Source of the DNA: Straminergon stramineum
Lineage: Eukaryota > Streptophyta > Bryopsida > Hypnales > Calliergonaceae
Assembly: GCA_963920665.1 (NCBI GenBank)
Contig: OY987268.1
Span: forward strand, 16,990,501-17,054,500
Direction of reading: 5' to 3'
Length of the DNA: 64,000 bases
Part shown: positions 44,864 to 56,405 of the stretch, in pieces
Position numbering within the stretch: position 1 is the stretch's first letter
How the letters are laid out: every line of letters starts with the position of its first letter
Made by a program: the position numbers and the translations under genes
Notes under the pieces: model-generated
Database searches by the model: none
Told to the model about the DNA's origin: nothing
The model's input: only the letters and a program-made list of their open reading frames with translations

Positions 44864-45683
44864 CTGTGAGGAAAACATTTCATGACTCGGTGAGAATTTA
44901 AACAAAATTAAACAAAAGAAATGAAGTCCGCATATGACTACCTCAGAACTGCTAAGAAAAACATGACCCTCAAATTTCGGCTTAATACTGGTTCTTGATC
45001 CACACGGACTAAAAGCCGAACAGAACCAGAGACTGAGCCACTTCGCCGTGGCCAATTACGCCAACTTCGTTCCAAAATTGCACTCCCTAAAACCAGCAAA
45101 GATTTAAGCTACCCTCACTAGCTCCAAGAACGATCGAAAAACTAGCTCACGATCACTCGGAAAGCAAAATCTCCGTGATCTCCGCTTTCCAGCTCTCCAG
45201 ACTCGATCCAGAGCAGGCATTTGTGCACAATTCATATGAGAAAAGAAGCGACGGCACTTACGTCGAGCACTCCGGCCTACTGAACCCGTTGCGTCCTCCA
45301 CGCATGCACTGTAGCGTACGATTCCCTGGGCCAAACACGACGAGACGAAGCTCAGTGAAGACAGTGCAACCGGGAGCACATGATTCGCAGGTCGATAATC
45401 GGAACCGGAAAATGGAAGCCGAGAATCTCAGTTGCGAGCACAATGTACAAGGACTGTCGGTGCAGCTTCTGCCTGGACTGCTTCTTGAAATCACAAAGAA
45501 AGAAAGTGACGGCATGGGCGCTCGGACCGGCCGGCCGGCAGCGCTTTGATTTTCTTATTACCGTAACTCCGCTGTTCCTGGCAGCATGTCATTGAATTAA
45601 ATTTGGAGGAACGTCAGCGTATTAGCTCCTTTTTGTCAGAGCTGGTGAAATTTAGCCAAAAAAATCCACTCCGTTTGGCCTAC
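44864..45683. other. GC-richer intergenic patch; possible 5' exon on the minus strand
   Basis: Between 45000 and 45600 GC rises sharply. On the minus strand an ATG-started frame (45515 downward, MPSLSFFVISRSSPGRSC) leads to GAGTGCTCGAC followed by a consensus GTAAGT donor near 45260. This could be a first exon or 5' UTR. The plus strand is open for 124 codons in the same place. No family recognised on either strand. Confidence 0.35.
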
Positions 45684-45907
45684 TTAACCCTTAAACGTCC
45701 AAGCGGATGTTTTTTGTCCAATGAATGACAAAGAATCTTTCTATGTAGGACAGAACTACAACTATTCATCATTGGAAATTTGAGTGGGAGATCTTCTACA
45801 ATAATTTGACCTCCAATGAGTATTTTTTATTTTTTTAATATAGATGATGTCACACGGTCCCAAAAGGATTGATTTCTAGGGGCACCAATCTATCCTTTAA
45901 AGGTTAA
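45684..45907 (+). mobile_element. TTAA-bounded MITE, family B, copy B5
   Basis: 224 bp. Starts TTAACCCTTAAACGTCCAAG and ends ATCCTTTAAAGGTTAA. Collinear with B1-B3: CCAATGAATGACAAAGAATC, TAGGACAGAACTACAACT and TTTGACCTCCAATGAGT. Confidence 0.78.
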
Positions 45908-45909
45908 CC

Positions 45910-46131
45910 TTAACCCTTGAACGACACAGGGGGCTTTTGGTTTCTAGTGTAATTGAATCTTTGTACTTCTCAAAAAAGAAAGGCCTTCAATGAGGGGGGG
46001 CTCATACTTAAGAAGACTCTACATGCCCCACCATAATAACAATAGATGAAGAATTGATTCTCTATTGACTACAAAGATATCCTAAGTCATTCATCAAACA
46101 ATTTCAATCCTCAATGTCGTTAAAGGATTAA
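45910..46131 (+). mobile_element. TTAA-bounded MITE, family C-like, copy C2
   Basis: 222 bp. Starts TTAACCCTTGAACGACAC, two bases after B5, and ends AATGTCGTTAAAGGATTAA. The right part (AAGTCATTCATC..., CAATCCTCAATGTCGT) matches family C. The left part is longer than in C4. It shares its right TTAA with C3. Confidence 0.6.
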
Positions 46132-47599
46132 CCCTATAAAGACATGGCCCCTATAACCTAAAGGTAGTGTCCAAAATTCTCCGATCATTGGACCAATGGA
46201 TGCATTCTCTTTTTCTATAGTCAGTAGTGATGTCATGGCCCTAGTAACACCTTACAGCTCTAACTTGACTTCAAGAGCCCTTCACAGCTTTTAGGGCTCA
46301 CCACGCTCCAATATCGGTATCACTTAGGCCCAACTAACTAATACTGCATATGCTAGGCACTCACAACATTAGTTTCCATTTCTAACTCACATTGCTAAAT
46401 CCTGGTGCCCAAGACTTCTAGCACACACCTCACTCGTGGCACTTGGTATGTCACTTGGTAACATGGGGTGGAACTTCCATCTTACTATGCTAGGACTCAT
46501 GGTGGCACTACTCACCAAGGTCCTATCCGCCCTTGGTTGTCACCCCACTTCATACTAGGCCCGTTGTGTATTTGCTACTCTCACACCAACTCTAATCGGA
46601 ACTCACAGCTCAAGACACATTACCAAAGGCCTAGCAAAGAGTAGGACTCCAACCAACTGGTGTCTCGGGACACACACACAAGTGTCCCAAGGAGCCTTGA
46701 AGGCGGTGGTGAAATTACATCACCACCCATGAGTCACCGGGACTCACCAAGGTTCCAAGAGGGAGGGAGGAGGGAGACCAACCCCTCCTATAGTACTCTC
46801 TATAGTCTTCAGTAATCCCCCCCCCCCTTGTGGGTCAAAGGGACTTCCCAAACCCCCTTGGGTTTTGGAAGACCACCCGTTTCCAACCGAAATCCCCAAG
46901 TTCCCACTCCGTTTGGACTCCCGAACTTCCAAACAGCGTAACTTTATCATCAAGGCTTCAAATCCTACATGCAAGCCCATTTTGGATATCTAAGCGACGA
47001 TTAGATGTCTATGGACTACTCTCTTGTCCCATTTGGACAAGTTCTCACAAAGTTATGGCTCTCCAAAGATTTGAGTTTACCGGGAGTGGCGTCACGCCTT
47101 CACCACGGCCCTTCTCTTGGCCATAACTTTTGGCTCATGTCTTGGAACCTCATAATGCTTGACATTCTACGTTCCTTGTCCTTGTAGCTTTCCAATGATA
47201 TGATACATGCCATGCTTTGTTGAGTGATTCCTTAAGAACCCCTTACACCTAGCCTTTGAGTGTTCCGGCGCCACCAGAACACCCCTAACTTTGATCGGCC
47301 ATAACTTCTAGCCTACTAGTCCAAATCACACGTTCTTTGGACGGTTAGAAGCGTATTCTCAAGAGATTTTCAAACATGTATGACATGCTACTATGACCTT
47401 CATAACCAAGGCGCTATTTCACCCTATTTGCTAGGGAGTCTCTCATTTCTCCCTTCTTAGCCTATTGCAAGGCTTGGGAAGTCACCCCCTAAGTCCCCCT
47501 TGCTCACTACGGCACTTTGGGCACCCTAAGGAAATAGGGGCAAAACAAGTGAAGTCATCCATTGGACCATTTTGGTCTGCAACGTCTTTATAGGGCTAA
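46128..47599 (+). mobile_element. TTAA-bounded MITE, family C, copy C3, interrupted by a solo LTR
   Basis: Starts TTAACCCTATAAAGACATGG and ends CAACGTCTTTATAGGGCTAA. With the nested LTR removed it is about 150 bp and aligns end to end with C4 (47866-48015): GGTAGTGTCC, CATTGGACCAATGG, GCATTCT, AGTCATCCATTGGACC. Confidence 0.78.
46231..47547 (-). mobile_element. Solo LTR, copy 2, nested in C3
   Basis: 1317 bp, reverse orientation. On the plus strand it runs TGTCATGGCCCTAG ... GGGGCAAAACA and is flanked by the exact 5-bp duplication AGTGA (46226-46230 and 47548-47552). It is collinear with copies 1 and 3 in reverse. The uninterrupted C4 copy gives the empty site, so both borders are certain. 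Confidence 0.88.
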
Positions 47600-47865
47600 T
47601 GCCCAAACCAAGGGTAAATGTAAAAATTGCCCTCTATTTTTTGTTGCTTAGATTTCAGATTTCTTCACCTCTACTAGAGTACTAGCTTGTATGGGGCCTT
47701 AGATTCAAAATATGAATTCAAAATTTGCAAATTTTATCATGGGCGGCAAATAAAAAATCCAAAGTTTTTCCAAGGATAAACCATGGGTCACTAAGGGAGT
47801 CAATCCTCCCCTAGCTACTCAAACCTTTGCTAAGGTAAAGTAGCCAAAGGCCTCAAGTAGTTTAC
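47600..47865. other. Short spacer
   Basis: Nothing recognised between C3 and C4. Confidence 0.5.
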
Positions 47866-48015
47866 TTAACCTTAGAAATACACAAACCCCCCATGAAGAA
47901 GGTAGTCACCAAAATACTCCAATTATTTGACTAATTGGTGCATTCTTTATTTTCATAATTAACAATGAAGCCATCCATGGGACCTTTTAAGTTCACAACA
48001 TCTTTATAGTGTTAA
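47866..48015 (+). mobile_element. TTAA-bounded MITE, family C, copy C4
   Basis: 150 bp. Starts TTAACCTTAGAAATAC and ends ACATCTTTATAGTGTTAA. It is the shortest uninterrupted C copy and serves as empty-site reference for the LTR in C3. Confidence 0.72.
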
Positions 48016-48672
48016 ATTGATGTGAAAAATTACAAGTAGAAAATTTTCAAATTTATCAGTATCAAATTGAAGTATTCAAATTTCAAATATATTTGCAAAC
48101 AAATGAAAACCATAAATTTTAAAAAAAAAATTTCATTGAAGGGGGGAGATTTTTTGTATATTATTGTGAATTTTTCAAAGTATATAATAGAAGCTTGAAG
48201 TGTTCTATAAATGCATGTATTATGTGCCTTAAAATTGACTCCACATATTCATAGATGCCATTTCATCACTTTACAACCATATATAATATTGTAGACATTT
48301 CAAAAGTATAGTTTAAGGTTATGATTATTGATAAACTTAATCAGAAGCCTACACTAACACAAATAGGGGCAGATAGAATGAGGTTGATTTTTTTGAATTG
48401 CATGTAATTGATCCTTTTTTGTAATTGACCCCTACAAATTCTTTTCAAATATATACAACCTTTATTAATAAGAGCATAGAAGTGCTTTTGGATCCATCTA
48501 TTTTCAACACTTAAAAAATGATAGTTTATTCATAGAAAATCCAAAAAAAACATACAAAGAAAATCTAAAATATTCTTTTCAACTTCTTATAAGATCCAAA
48601 AACAAATTAGAAAATTTAAGAATAGAAAAAATTGTTCAAACACTTATTAGAGTGCAATTAGATGTAGTTATC
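48016..48672. other. Intergenic, AT-rich
   Basis: Nothing recognised. Confidence 0.5.
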
Positions 48673-49592
48673 TTAACCCCTAAAGGACCATTGTTCCTTT
48701 GGGAGACAAATGGGATTTTGGGTAGGTACCTACGGTCTCCATTTTTGTCCTGATTTTTTGAAACTTTTTAAGAAGATATGAAAATTGATAAGCTTCGTGG
48801 GAGTATAATTTTTTTTCATTTGGTACCCAAGAACAAAAGTTATGCCCAAATAAGCTCAAAACAAGGGAGAGGGGGCAGCAAAAAAAAGTTTCAAAAATTT
48901 GAATTTTTTTAATTTTTTACCTTATAGATTGTATTTTTGTTTACATGGAAAGCTTTGATTCATTCCATTTGGATTTGTTATGAGAAAGTTATAGACAATC
49001 TTGTTTTGGGGGCAATTAGAGCATCTTCTTGAAAAAATAACTTACAAGATTCATTTCTGAATGCAATTTTTATAGTTTTTCCAAAAAAAAAAGGTCCATA
49101 TGGTTTCATTTGCTTTCTAGAACAATCTCACCATTGGGATTAGTGTATTTTAATTCCATCTTAGAGATATTAATAATTTAGATTTTCCTTCTATCTTGTA
49201 CCTATTTCTACTTAATAATTTTTTAAAGTAAATTTTTTTTTTTTGGTATTTTCTTTTTTTTCCTAGACTCTCAATTCAATTCTCCACCATAAAAATTTAA
49301 AGCTCAAAACTCTGTAGTGCAAAAAATTAAAGTTAAGAAGGTTCAAAGTCAAATAACTTAGTCCTTCAATGTGTGGAAAAACTTGTTTTCTTCACTTTAA
49401 ACACAAATATCTTGCAATCTATGTGGTCAAAATTTCTGAAATTTTTTCCGCACATTTTCATACTAGTTAGGTGTAAGATCAAATGGTTAGATGTGCAAAA
49501 AAAAATTTCAAATTCTTTTACTCTTTGCTCTAAAAATGGTAGTTTTGAGTGTTTTTTTGCAAAAAAAAGGCCTTGGTCCTTTAGGGGTTAAA
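48673..49592 (+). mobile_element. TTAA-bounded element, family A, copy A4
   Basis: 920 bp with the best-kept inverted ends of the family: TTAACCCCTAAAGGACCA and TGGTCCTTTAGGGGTTAA pair exactly. The interior is more diverged from A1-A3 but collinear (GGTAGGTACCTACGG, CATGGAAAGCTTTGATTCAT, TCTTGCAATCTATGTGG). Confidence 0.85.
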
Positions 49593-50683
49593 ACAAACTT
49601 TCTCAAATTTAAAATGAATAAATTCAATATTTATACACATTCAAATACATGTCTATTTATTTATATTTGAATAGAATTATCCAAAAAGTCATATAATGTC
49701 AATCATTACTCAAATCCTCTTCAATTTTTATACCATAGCTTCTTAGCAACTTAATTAGAAAATTAATAATGAAAAAGGTCCCTGAACTTTTGGAAATTAT
49801 TGACCTAGTATCTCCCCCCTCAAAATTTACATATATACACTAATTCATAGAAATTCAACTCACTCCACACAATCTTGCATCTTTTTTTTTTGTCAATAAT
49901 TATAAACATACATTGCAAAGTTTTTTACCTTGCCATTTTGACCATTTTAAAGCACAATCTCCTACAAACAAAGCATATCTCACATGCAACATACCTTGTC
50001 ATTTAACAAGAACTTGACTCATGAGGAAATGAATTCAATAGGATTTGAAGATGAAGACAAGGGTTTAGGTAAATGCAATTGCTTTAAATGAAAGTAGTAG
50101 CAACCATGCATCCAAAAATTGTTCACTTTACATATTTGAAGAAGGTAATAAAGAACTACATGCAGTCATAGTCATTTGGACCAAATTGCAATGGGATGAA
50201 ATGACGATGATGGTGTAGAAAGTATACCTATGAAAAAATATCCACCATAGCTTTGGGCTTTGGGGAGTGACAAACAATTTTAAACTTTTGTATGATGGAT
50301 CTTTATAAGAGAAGCAACCAATATGCAAAGCTTTGTGGGCTTTATACAAACAAGTTTTGAAACTTACAAGGAAGAAGATGACTACCATACTTGTAGGTTT
50401 GGTTGAAAATAAATCTCAAAACAAATGCCCATTTTTTGATAGTTTTTTTCTATTTTAAGTATATATTGAACCTTATTTTACAGAAAAGAATAAATGCTTT
50501 GATAGAGTGTGCCAATCTTACCCTTAAATTTTGGTAGTTCATTTTGGAATTGAAGTAAGAATTCAAGCTACCTTTTGGGGATTCTAATATTGTAGGCAAA
50601 AATTGTCAAAAACTACCACTTTTTAGGGCATTGAGAAAAGAATGATTTTAAAAATTCAATCATATAAACTTTTTAATAGAATA
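49593..50683. other. Intergenic, AT-rich
   Basis: No gene seen. The minus-strand 86-codon frame at 50128-50388 has no recognisable features. Confidence 0.45.
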
Positions 50684-51690
50684 CATACCTTAAGTTAGGC
50701 TCTTTGTTTTGTTTTGTTTATTTGTTGGTTGGTTGGTTGCAAGAAAGACATACCTATTTTGGTAGAGTTTTGTCAAAATTGCAGTTTTCTACACTCAGTA
50801 CTAGGAGTACTATGAAATAGAACAATCTCAACATTTGATCTAAAAAATGACCACTAAAAGTATTGTTATGAGTACTATGACTACTTGAAAGTACTAAAAC
50901 AATAATATTTGAAAAAAGGACACTTTGTCGCACAAAGTAGATACAAAGAGGTATGAATTCATAATAAATAGAAAATCATGAACAAATAAAAACTAAATGT
51001 TAGCAATTTTTGAGGACTTGATGACTTGTCTATCAGATTCCACCAAAAAAATGAAGTCAAAACCATCTTCAATGTTCAAAAGTGTATGCAGAAGGTAGCT
51101 CTATTTGTACAAATATGGAGGACATAAAATAATGTATTTTTGGATTTCTTTTAGTAGGCACATGTCCCCTCACTATAGAAATAGACCACAAAGATTTCAA
51201 TTCTAGATCATTAGTTTTGGGTACTCTTTAGTATTAAAACCACATAAACCTCAAAGTGTGACAAAAATAGCAAATATAATTTTTAAATATAAAATGATTA
51301 TTTTAAATTTCTAAAAAACAAGGAATAGAATGACAATCAAGTTATCCATCTCCTATAAAATTTTCAAATTTATCAAGTTCTATCTTCAAAAATTCTAGAA
51401 GAAAACAACTCCATCACTCTAAATGTCATACAAAATAGGACCAATCTTTTTTGGAATCACCTTGTTATGGTGAGATCTCTAGGACCATGTGTCTTCTGGT
51501 CACGTTTTTAGCTAGTGCTTTTAGAAATTTGTCTATGAGGAGGGGTGTACGGTTTTTTTCCATGCTATTTGGACCCATAGTGTGGAAGCTATTGAATTTT
51601 TAAGTTTTTATGAATAAATTTTTTTCAAAAATCACTTTTACTTTTATTTTAGTTGTGGCAATTGTACAAGGCACACTAGTACTATATATG
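50684..51690. mobile_element. Repeat E copy E2 split by a family G-like insertion (G4)
   Basis: The left part (50684-50750, CATACCTTAAGTTAGGCTC...) and the right part (about 51470-51690, GTGGCAATTGTACAAGGCAC and ACTAGT) match the two ends of E1 at 31158-31423. The roughly 700 bp between them start GGTTGCAAGAAAGACA, carry reversed words of the G3 copy (27600-27780), and are absent from E1. Confidence 0.5.
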
Positions 51691-51899
51691 GAAATGTGTG
51701 GAAATTCATTTTATAGTGCATATTAAAAAATTATAGTACTTAAAGTTAGTAGATAACCAATTTGATTTTTTGCCCTCGCTTGATAGGACTAGTAGAATTT
51801 AACTCCTCCTAGAGTGAGATTTTTGTTCTACACTTGGATTTTCTTACATTTGCATCCTGTATCATGTTAGTTACTTGCCTACCAAATTTTAGAATTAGA
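51691..51899. other. Short spacer
   Basis: Nothing recognised. Confidence 0.4.
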
Positions 51900-52121
51900 A
51901 GAGGAGTCTTGCACATGTTGCCTAGGCTACTTGAAAAGTTGCAAGCAACATAACTTTTGATGTGGGCACCCAATCAAAAAATATTCGTATTTCTTCAGAG
52001 GAAGTATATATTCACATCTTATATCAAAATTTCATGAACATCCAACCAAACTTGACTTTGTATACAACTACTAAAGATTTCTTGCATACATTGAACAATC
52101 ACTTGGTCCTTTAGGAGTTAA
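51900..52121 (-). mobile_element. TTAA-type element, family D, terminal part (D2)
   Basis: On the minus strand it starts TTAACTCCTAAAGGACCAAG, then TGATTGTTCAATG, and later TTTTTGATTGGGTGCCCACA, AAAGTTATGTTGC and GCCTAGGCAAC, collinear with D1 at 33909. The other end was not identified. Confidence 0.5.
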
Positions 52122-54157
52122 GTAAGATTGAATGTATTTGAGGGATAGTAAGAGAGTTTAAACTTACATATGAAGTCAAACTAGCTACTACTAACAAAAG
52201 ACCCCAACCATATCAAACAACCATAATCTTTGCAATGATGGTTGAATGATGAACTTCTTTCTTAAAAACACCTAGAATTTCAATTGTCAAAGAAAAATAA
52301 CAACAATCAACAAGCCTAGATCAAGAGAGATGAAGGGCAAATGACAACCTAGTAAGCAAGAAGCCCAGAAGAGAGCCTGTAAGAGGGCACTCCAAATTTC
52401 AAACAAGTAAGCATTGCATAGGTCTAATCTCATTCTAAGAAATGAATTGACCATGAGGATAACTAATCTAACAAAACCAAAGTATGACAAGGGCACTTGA
52501 AGGCAATCATATACTCATATGAATCTTCAAAATAGTTTTTCAACCATGAACCAACAAAGCAACCCATGGATAATATTGAAGATATTAATTTGGACCATCA
52601 TAAGATCCAAATTCTTAATCTAAAGTGTACAACTTTAGATACTTGTTGTAATCTTTTGAAATTTATACAATCGAGGTGGAATCCAAGAGCCAAACACATA
52701 CTTTTGCATCTTAGGTGACTTTTGCAAACAAAAAATGAAGAACCCATTTTCAATATACATCCACAACCAAGGATGAAGTCATTCATCTATTATTCATTTG
52801 ATAGAACATCTACTATAATGATTTAATTAATCTAGATAACATTCTAAGGTTAGTATTAGCATAGCCAAAGATTTGTATGAATTTTCAATTTCTTAGTACC
52901 TCTCATTATCTAATACATTATTGCTCTCAAGCAATATGCCACCATGGTATCTAAGCGTGGTTGAGATTCCTCCACCCTTCTAACATCTTTGCATAATTTG
53001 GAGCACATTTCTTCTTTGTAGTCCAAAAACTATTTCAGCATGGAGTCAATACTTAGTGTTAAAGGTATTCTTCATAGTTGCAAGTTGCAAGGAGGATTGA
53101 ACTAAACATTGTGGTCCTACGAAGTTTGAATAGTTTTGCAAGGGGAGAAATTATGGCATACAATCGACTCCATCACATATACTCCTACCAAAGCATTGTC
53201 TTCTACTTGACTTGCAACTACATTGTCTAGTGACTCTAGAAGTATCCACTTTGGCCCCATATAACAACACTATTATAGTAACCACTATTAATTGCACCAT
53301 CTATGCCATTAAGTACTATTTTTGCATTTCAATTTCTTGTTCAAGCTACAATAGAACCACATGATTAGGAGTATCAAGTTTTTTGAATCATCATATCTTC
53401 ATCAATAAATTCCATTATGCCTCTTATCATGCATTTACATGACCAAAGACTTGTTTGTTAGAAACTTCATGATTTTTATTAATCAAAAATCAATGAATGT
53501 GCATCTTATTCTCAAATCTCAGCTACATAGTCTTGAGGTGTCTCTTTGCACATTTGTCATTACCAAAAAACTAGACCCTAAAAAAGGCCATGAGTTTGCT
53601 ACTGCAACAGTGCAATTAGGAAAAAAAATATTTTTCATAAAATTAATTAATTAATTTCTGACATTACATAGCACCATTGTTGCCACATCGGATATGGTGA
53701 TTTTCAAAATTGAATTAAAAAAAATGTAGTGTTTTTGTTTTTTTTCAAATTCGAAAAACATTTTTTGTATTAGCACCGCACTATGATGTGAAACGGCCTC
53801 TTTCATGGTCTAGAGTTTTTGGAATGTGAGGAACACTTAATGAACATTAAAATTTTATTATGAAGCTTGCCAATATTGGGATCATAGTCATATCTAGCAA
53901 CAAACTTATTGATGGGATTTCAACTAATCTAATTCCTTGTTGGAATATTTTCATGTAGCTTATGGAAAAAATGAACACTCTCTATTGTTTGCAAAGTTAG
54001 AAAATTTGATGTTGCAAGAAGATACACTAACCTTCAATATAAAATAGAAATATTAGCAAGACTACTAGGCCTCCAAAATATACCTAGGATAGAAATCACA
54101 ACCATCCCCACCCTTCTACCATAGCTCCAATAAGAAAGACTAGGAGAACTTACACAC
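52122..54157. other. Intergenic; possibly decayed LINE body upstream of the RNase H remnant
   Basis: AT-rich. No reverse transcriptase motif could be read. Short frames occur on both strands. Confidence 0.35.
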
Positions 54158-54494
54158 ATCTTTGTAGACAACATCAACTCCATCTACTTTATCACCAACC
54201 ACTTGAAAAATCCTATCTCAAAAATTAATTGCCTTGATAAAAGCATGCAAATATCAATTGTACACATGTTAAAATCCTTTATAAGTACTCTAACCATACA
54301 TAAAGTTAGAGCATACTCCAATATACAAGGTAATGAAACAATAGATGTTCTTTTGGTATTTAGAAATAAATTAGAAAAAATCCTATCTAAAGCCAATTAT
54401 GAATATTTGCACTCCATGCCATATTTTTTACATTGGGATGATTGGCCTTCAATAGAAAATACACCATTCAAAGGTCCTATTAGATTTCTATAAA
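54158..54494 (+). mobile_element. LINE RNase H domain remnant
   Basis: One open plus-strand frame reads IFVDNINSIYFITNHLKNPI (the Asp equals the first catalytic Asp of RNase H), then HMLKSFISTLTIHKVRAYSN and IQGNETIDVL, the family's H.VRAH..I.GNE.AD motif with A to T/I changes. It then reads YFLHWDDWPSIENTPFKGPI and RFL. This is the C-terminal RNase H and tail of a plant non-LTR retrotransposon polyprotein. The reverse transcriptase expected upstream is not readable, and sequence after 54494 continues the homologous tail with stops. A dead, 5'-decayed LINE. Confidence 0.65.
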
Positions 54495-56405
54495 CATGCA
54501 TTGAATAGAAAGAAGCTAAGTAAATTACGACACTTACACTTTAATTTTCCAAGATACATAAATGGATAGAAATAGAAAAAATTGACAACAAGTTATCCAA
54601 TAAATTTTTAGACAACAAATATACATTTGATGCTCAAATCACACACCTTCTCAAATCCAAATATGTCTAACATTGTAGACAAGCCTATTACCACCTTGAT
54701 TAACAATTTAAATATTTTGGGTTCAACTCCAAGAAGGGCTCATATCTTTTAGAGGTGCGCACATGCTTCATAAATCAAACCTAAGTGGAAATAGTATTTC
54801 AATTTCAATTATAATTTTTGTGAATTTTTGAAGTGGTGTGTGATGAAATTACAAAACTACTTGTAGAGTGGAATCATGAACATCCTATAAACAACCTATA
54901 ATTGCTCTCCCATATATCTAATTCTATTGAAGTATTGACCATTAATGGATTGACATGCTATCCTTTGTTGCTAATAATGCCCTGATTTTGTTAAAAAATG
55001 AATAGATTTGGATAAGTTTGTGGACAGAATTGGGGCAAAAAGTAGGATGATGAAATAAGAGAGCAAATGAAAATGGGCTAGCTTACCTTATATAGGTCAA
55101 GTACAAAAATACTTATTTTATCCAACTAAATATCCAAAAACCATATATTCACTCTATAATGTGAACCAAATAGGTACATGGATACATGTACTACTATAAT
55201 GTATTGAACCACATAGTAAAACAATTCACATACAGAGATATAATGAAGCCATATAAGAAATATGAAAACTATTAATTTCACATACAAACTCTAGATGCCT
55301 CACTCTAATGAATGTAGGAAACTTTGATGACCAACCTTCCAAACACACAATATCCTTATGGCTTTATCCATGTCAATGCCTTTAACAAATGCAATTGCGT
55401 ATACAAACTTTATCTAGATCTAATGTGTGTATGAATTCTACCACACAAGAGTGCACCTCCAAATAACTCATCCATAAAATATACTATACAATTTATAGAA
55501 TTCACTTTCTACAACAAGAAATACTCCCCTTAATCTATTAAACTAAAAATCTACAAGTACTAGAATCTCATACAAAATACAACAAATTATAACTGGAAAG
55601 CTGAACCACTTGTAGTTCTTAGTAGCTAGTGCTAGGGGTACTTCACATATTCCATCCATTCAAGCATTTAATGAAAAATTGAAATTGATTGAATTGTCTA
55701 TAAAACATGTATTAAATAAAATGAATAACATTACAATCAAGTATTCAACATAAATACTCCTCCAATCTTCCTCTAGAGAAAACTTGAAAATAACCAACCT
55801 CTATCCACATTTATAGATCCCCTTTAAATCTCATATTTATGATAAAATGTTAACCTTCTCACTAATATTTAATGCTTTTAAATCTTGCAAAATATATACA
55901 ATTACTCCCCATTTCTAAACTCCTTACAAAGGAATTTTTGTTAGCTTGGCCTACTAGTTAACCCTTTAATGCCGGACTAGTGATAGTGGAAATAATCACT
56001 TTTACATATAACTTAGAGTCTCCCTTCTAAGATAAGTTCTAACAAAGGTATGTAAGTTAGTCATGGTGTAACTCTTGCTTTTCAAATGAATTTCAAGTGG
56101 GACCGAAGATGAACAAACTGTAATATCATGCCAGCCTCAGAAAGGCGGCTGGAGTTCTTCTCCTTCTCCCTCCGACAGGAAAGAGGTCACAAATTCTACG
56201 CACGCCCACATTCTGATCTCCGTCTTACATCACTAAGATAGAAAGCTCAACCCTCCCTAAACCACAATACAAATCCACCCCGTAAGAAAAACTCAAATCT
56301 TTGTCCCTTGCAATCAAGGTTCTTTCCTTGTGTACAACACTTGCAATTCCAGTGAAATCCATCCAGAGCCTTACTACATTTCTGGTTTCTGGGGTTGGAA
56401 TTTCT
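54495..56405. other. Intergenic and 5' flank of the SDR gene
   Basis: LINE tail residues to about 54700, then AT-rich DNA. A TTAACCCTTTAATGCCGGAC terminus at 55958 marks the left end of another TTAA element whose right end was not found. The last 300 bp before the ATG at 56406 are GC-richer and should contain the promoter and 5' UTR. Confidence 0.4.

Noticed and set aside
45175..45549. 124-codon plus-strand frame in a GC-rich patch
   Set aside because: Both strands are open because of composition; no domain recognised. The minus-strand donor makes an exon possible, but nothing can be assigned.
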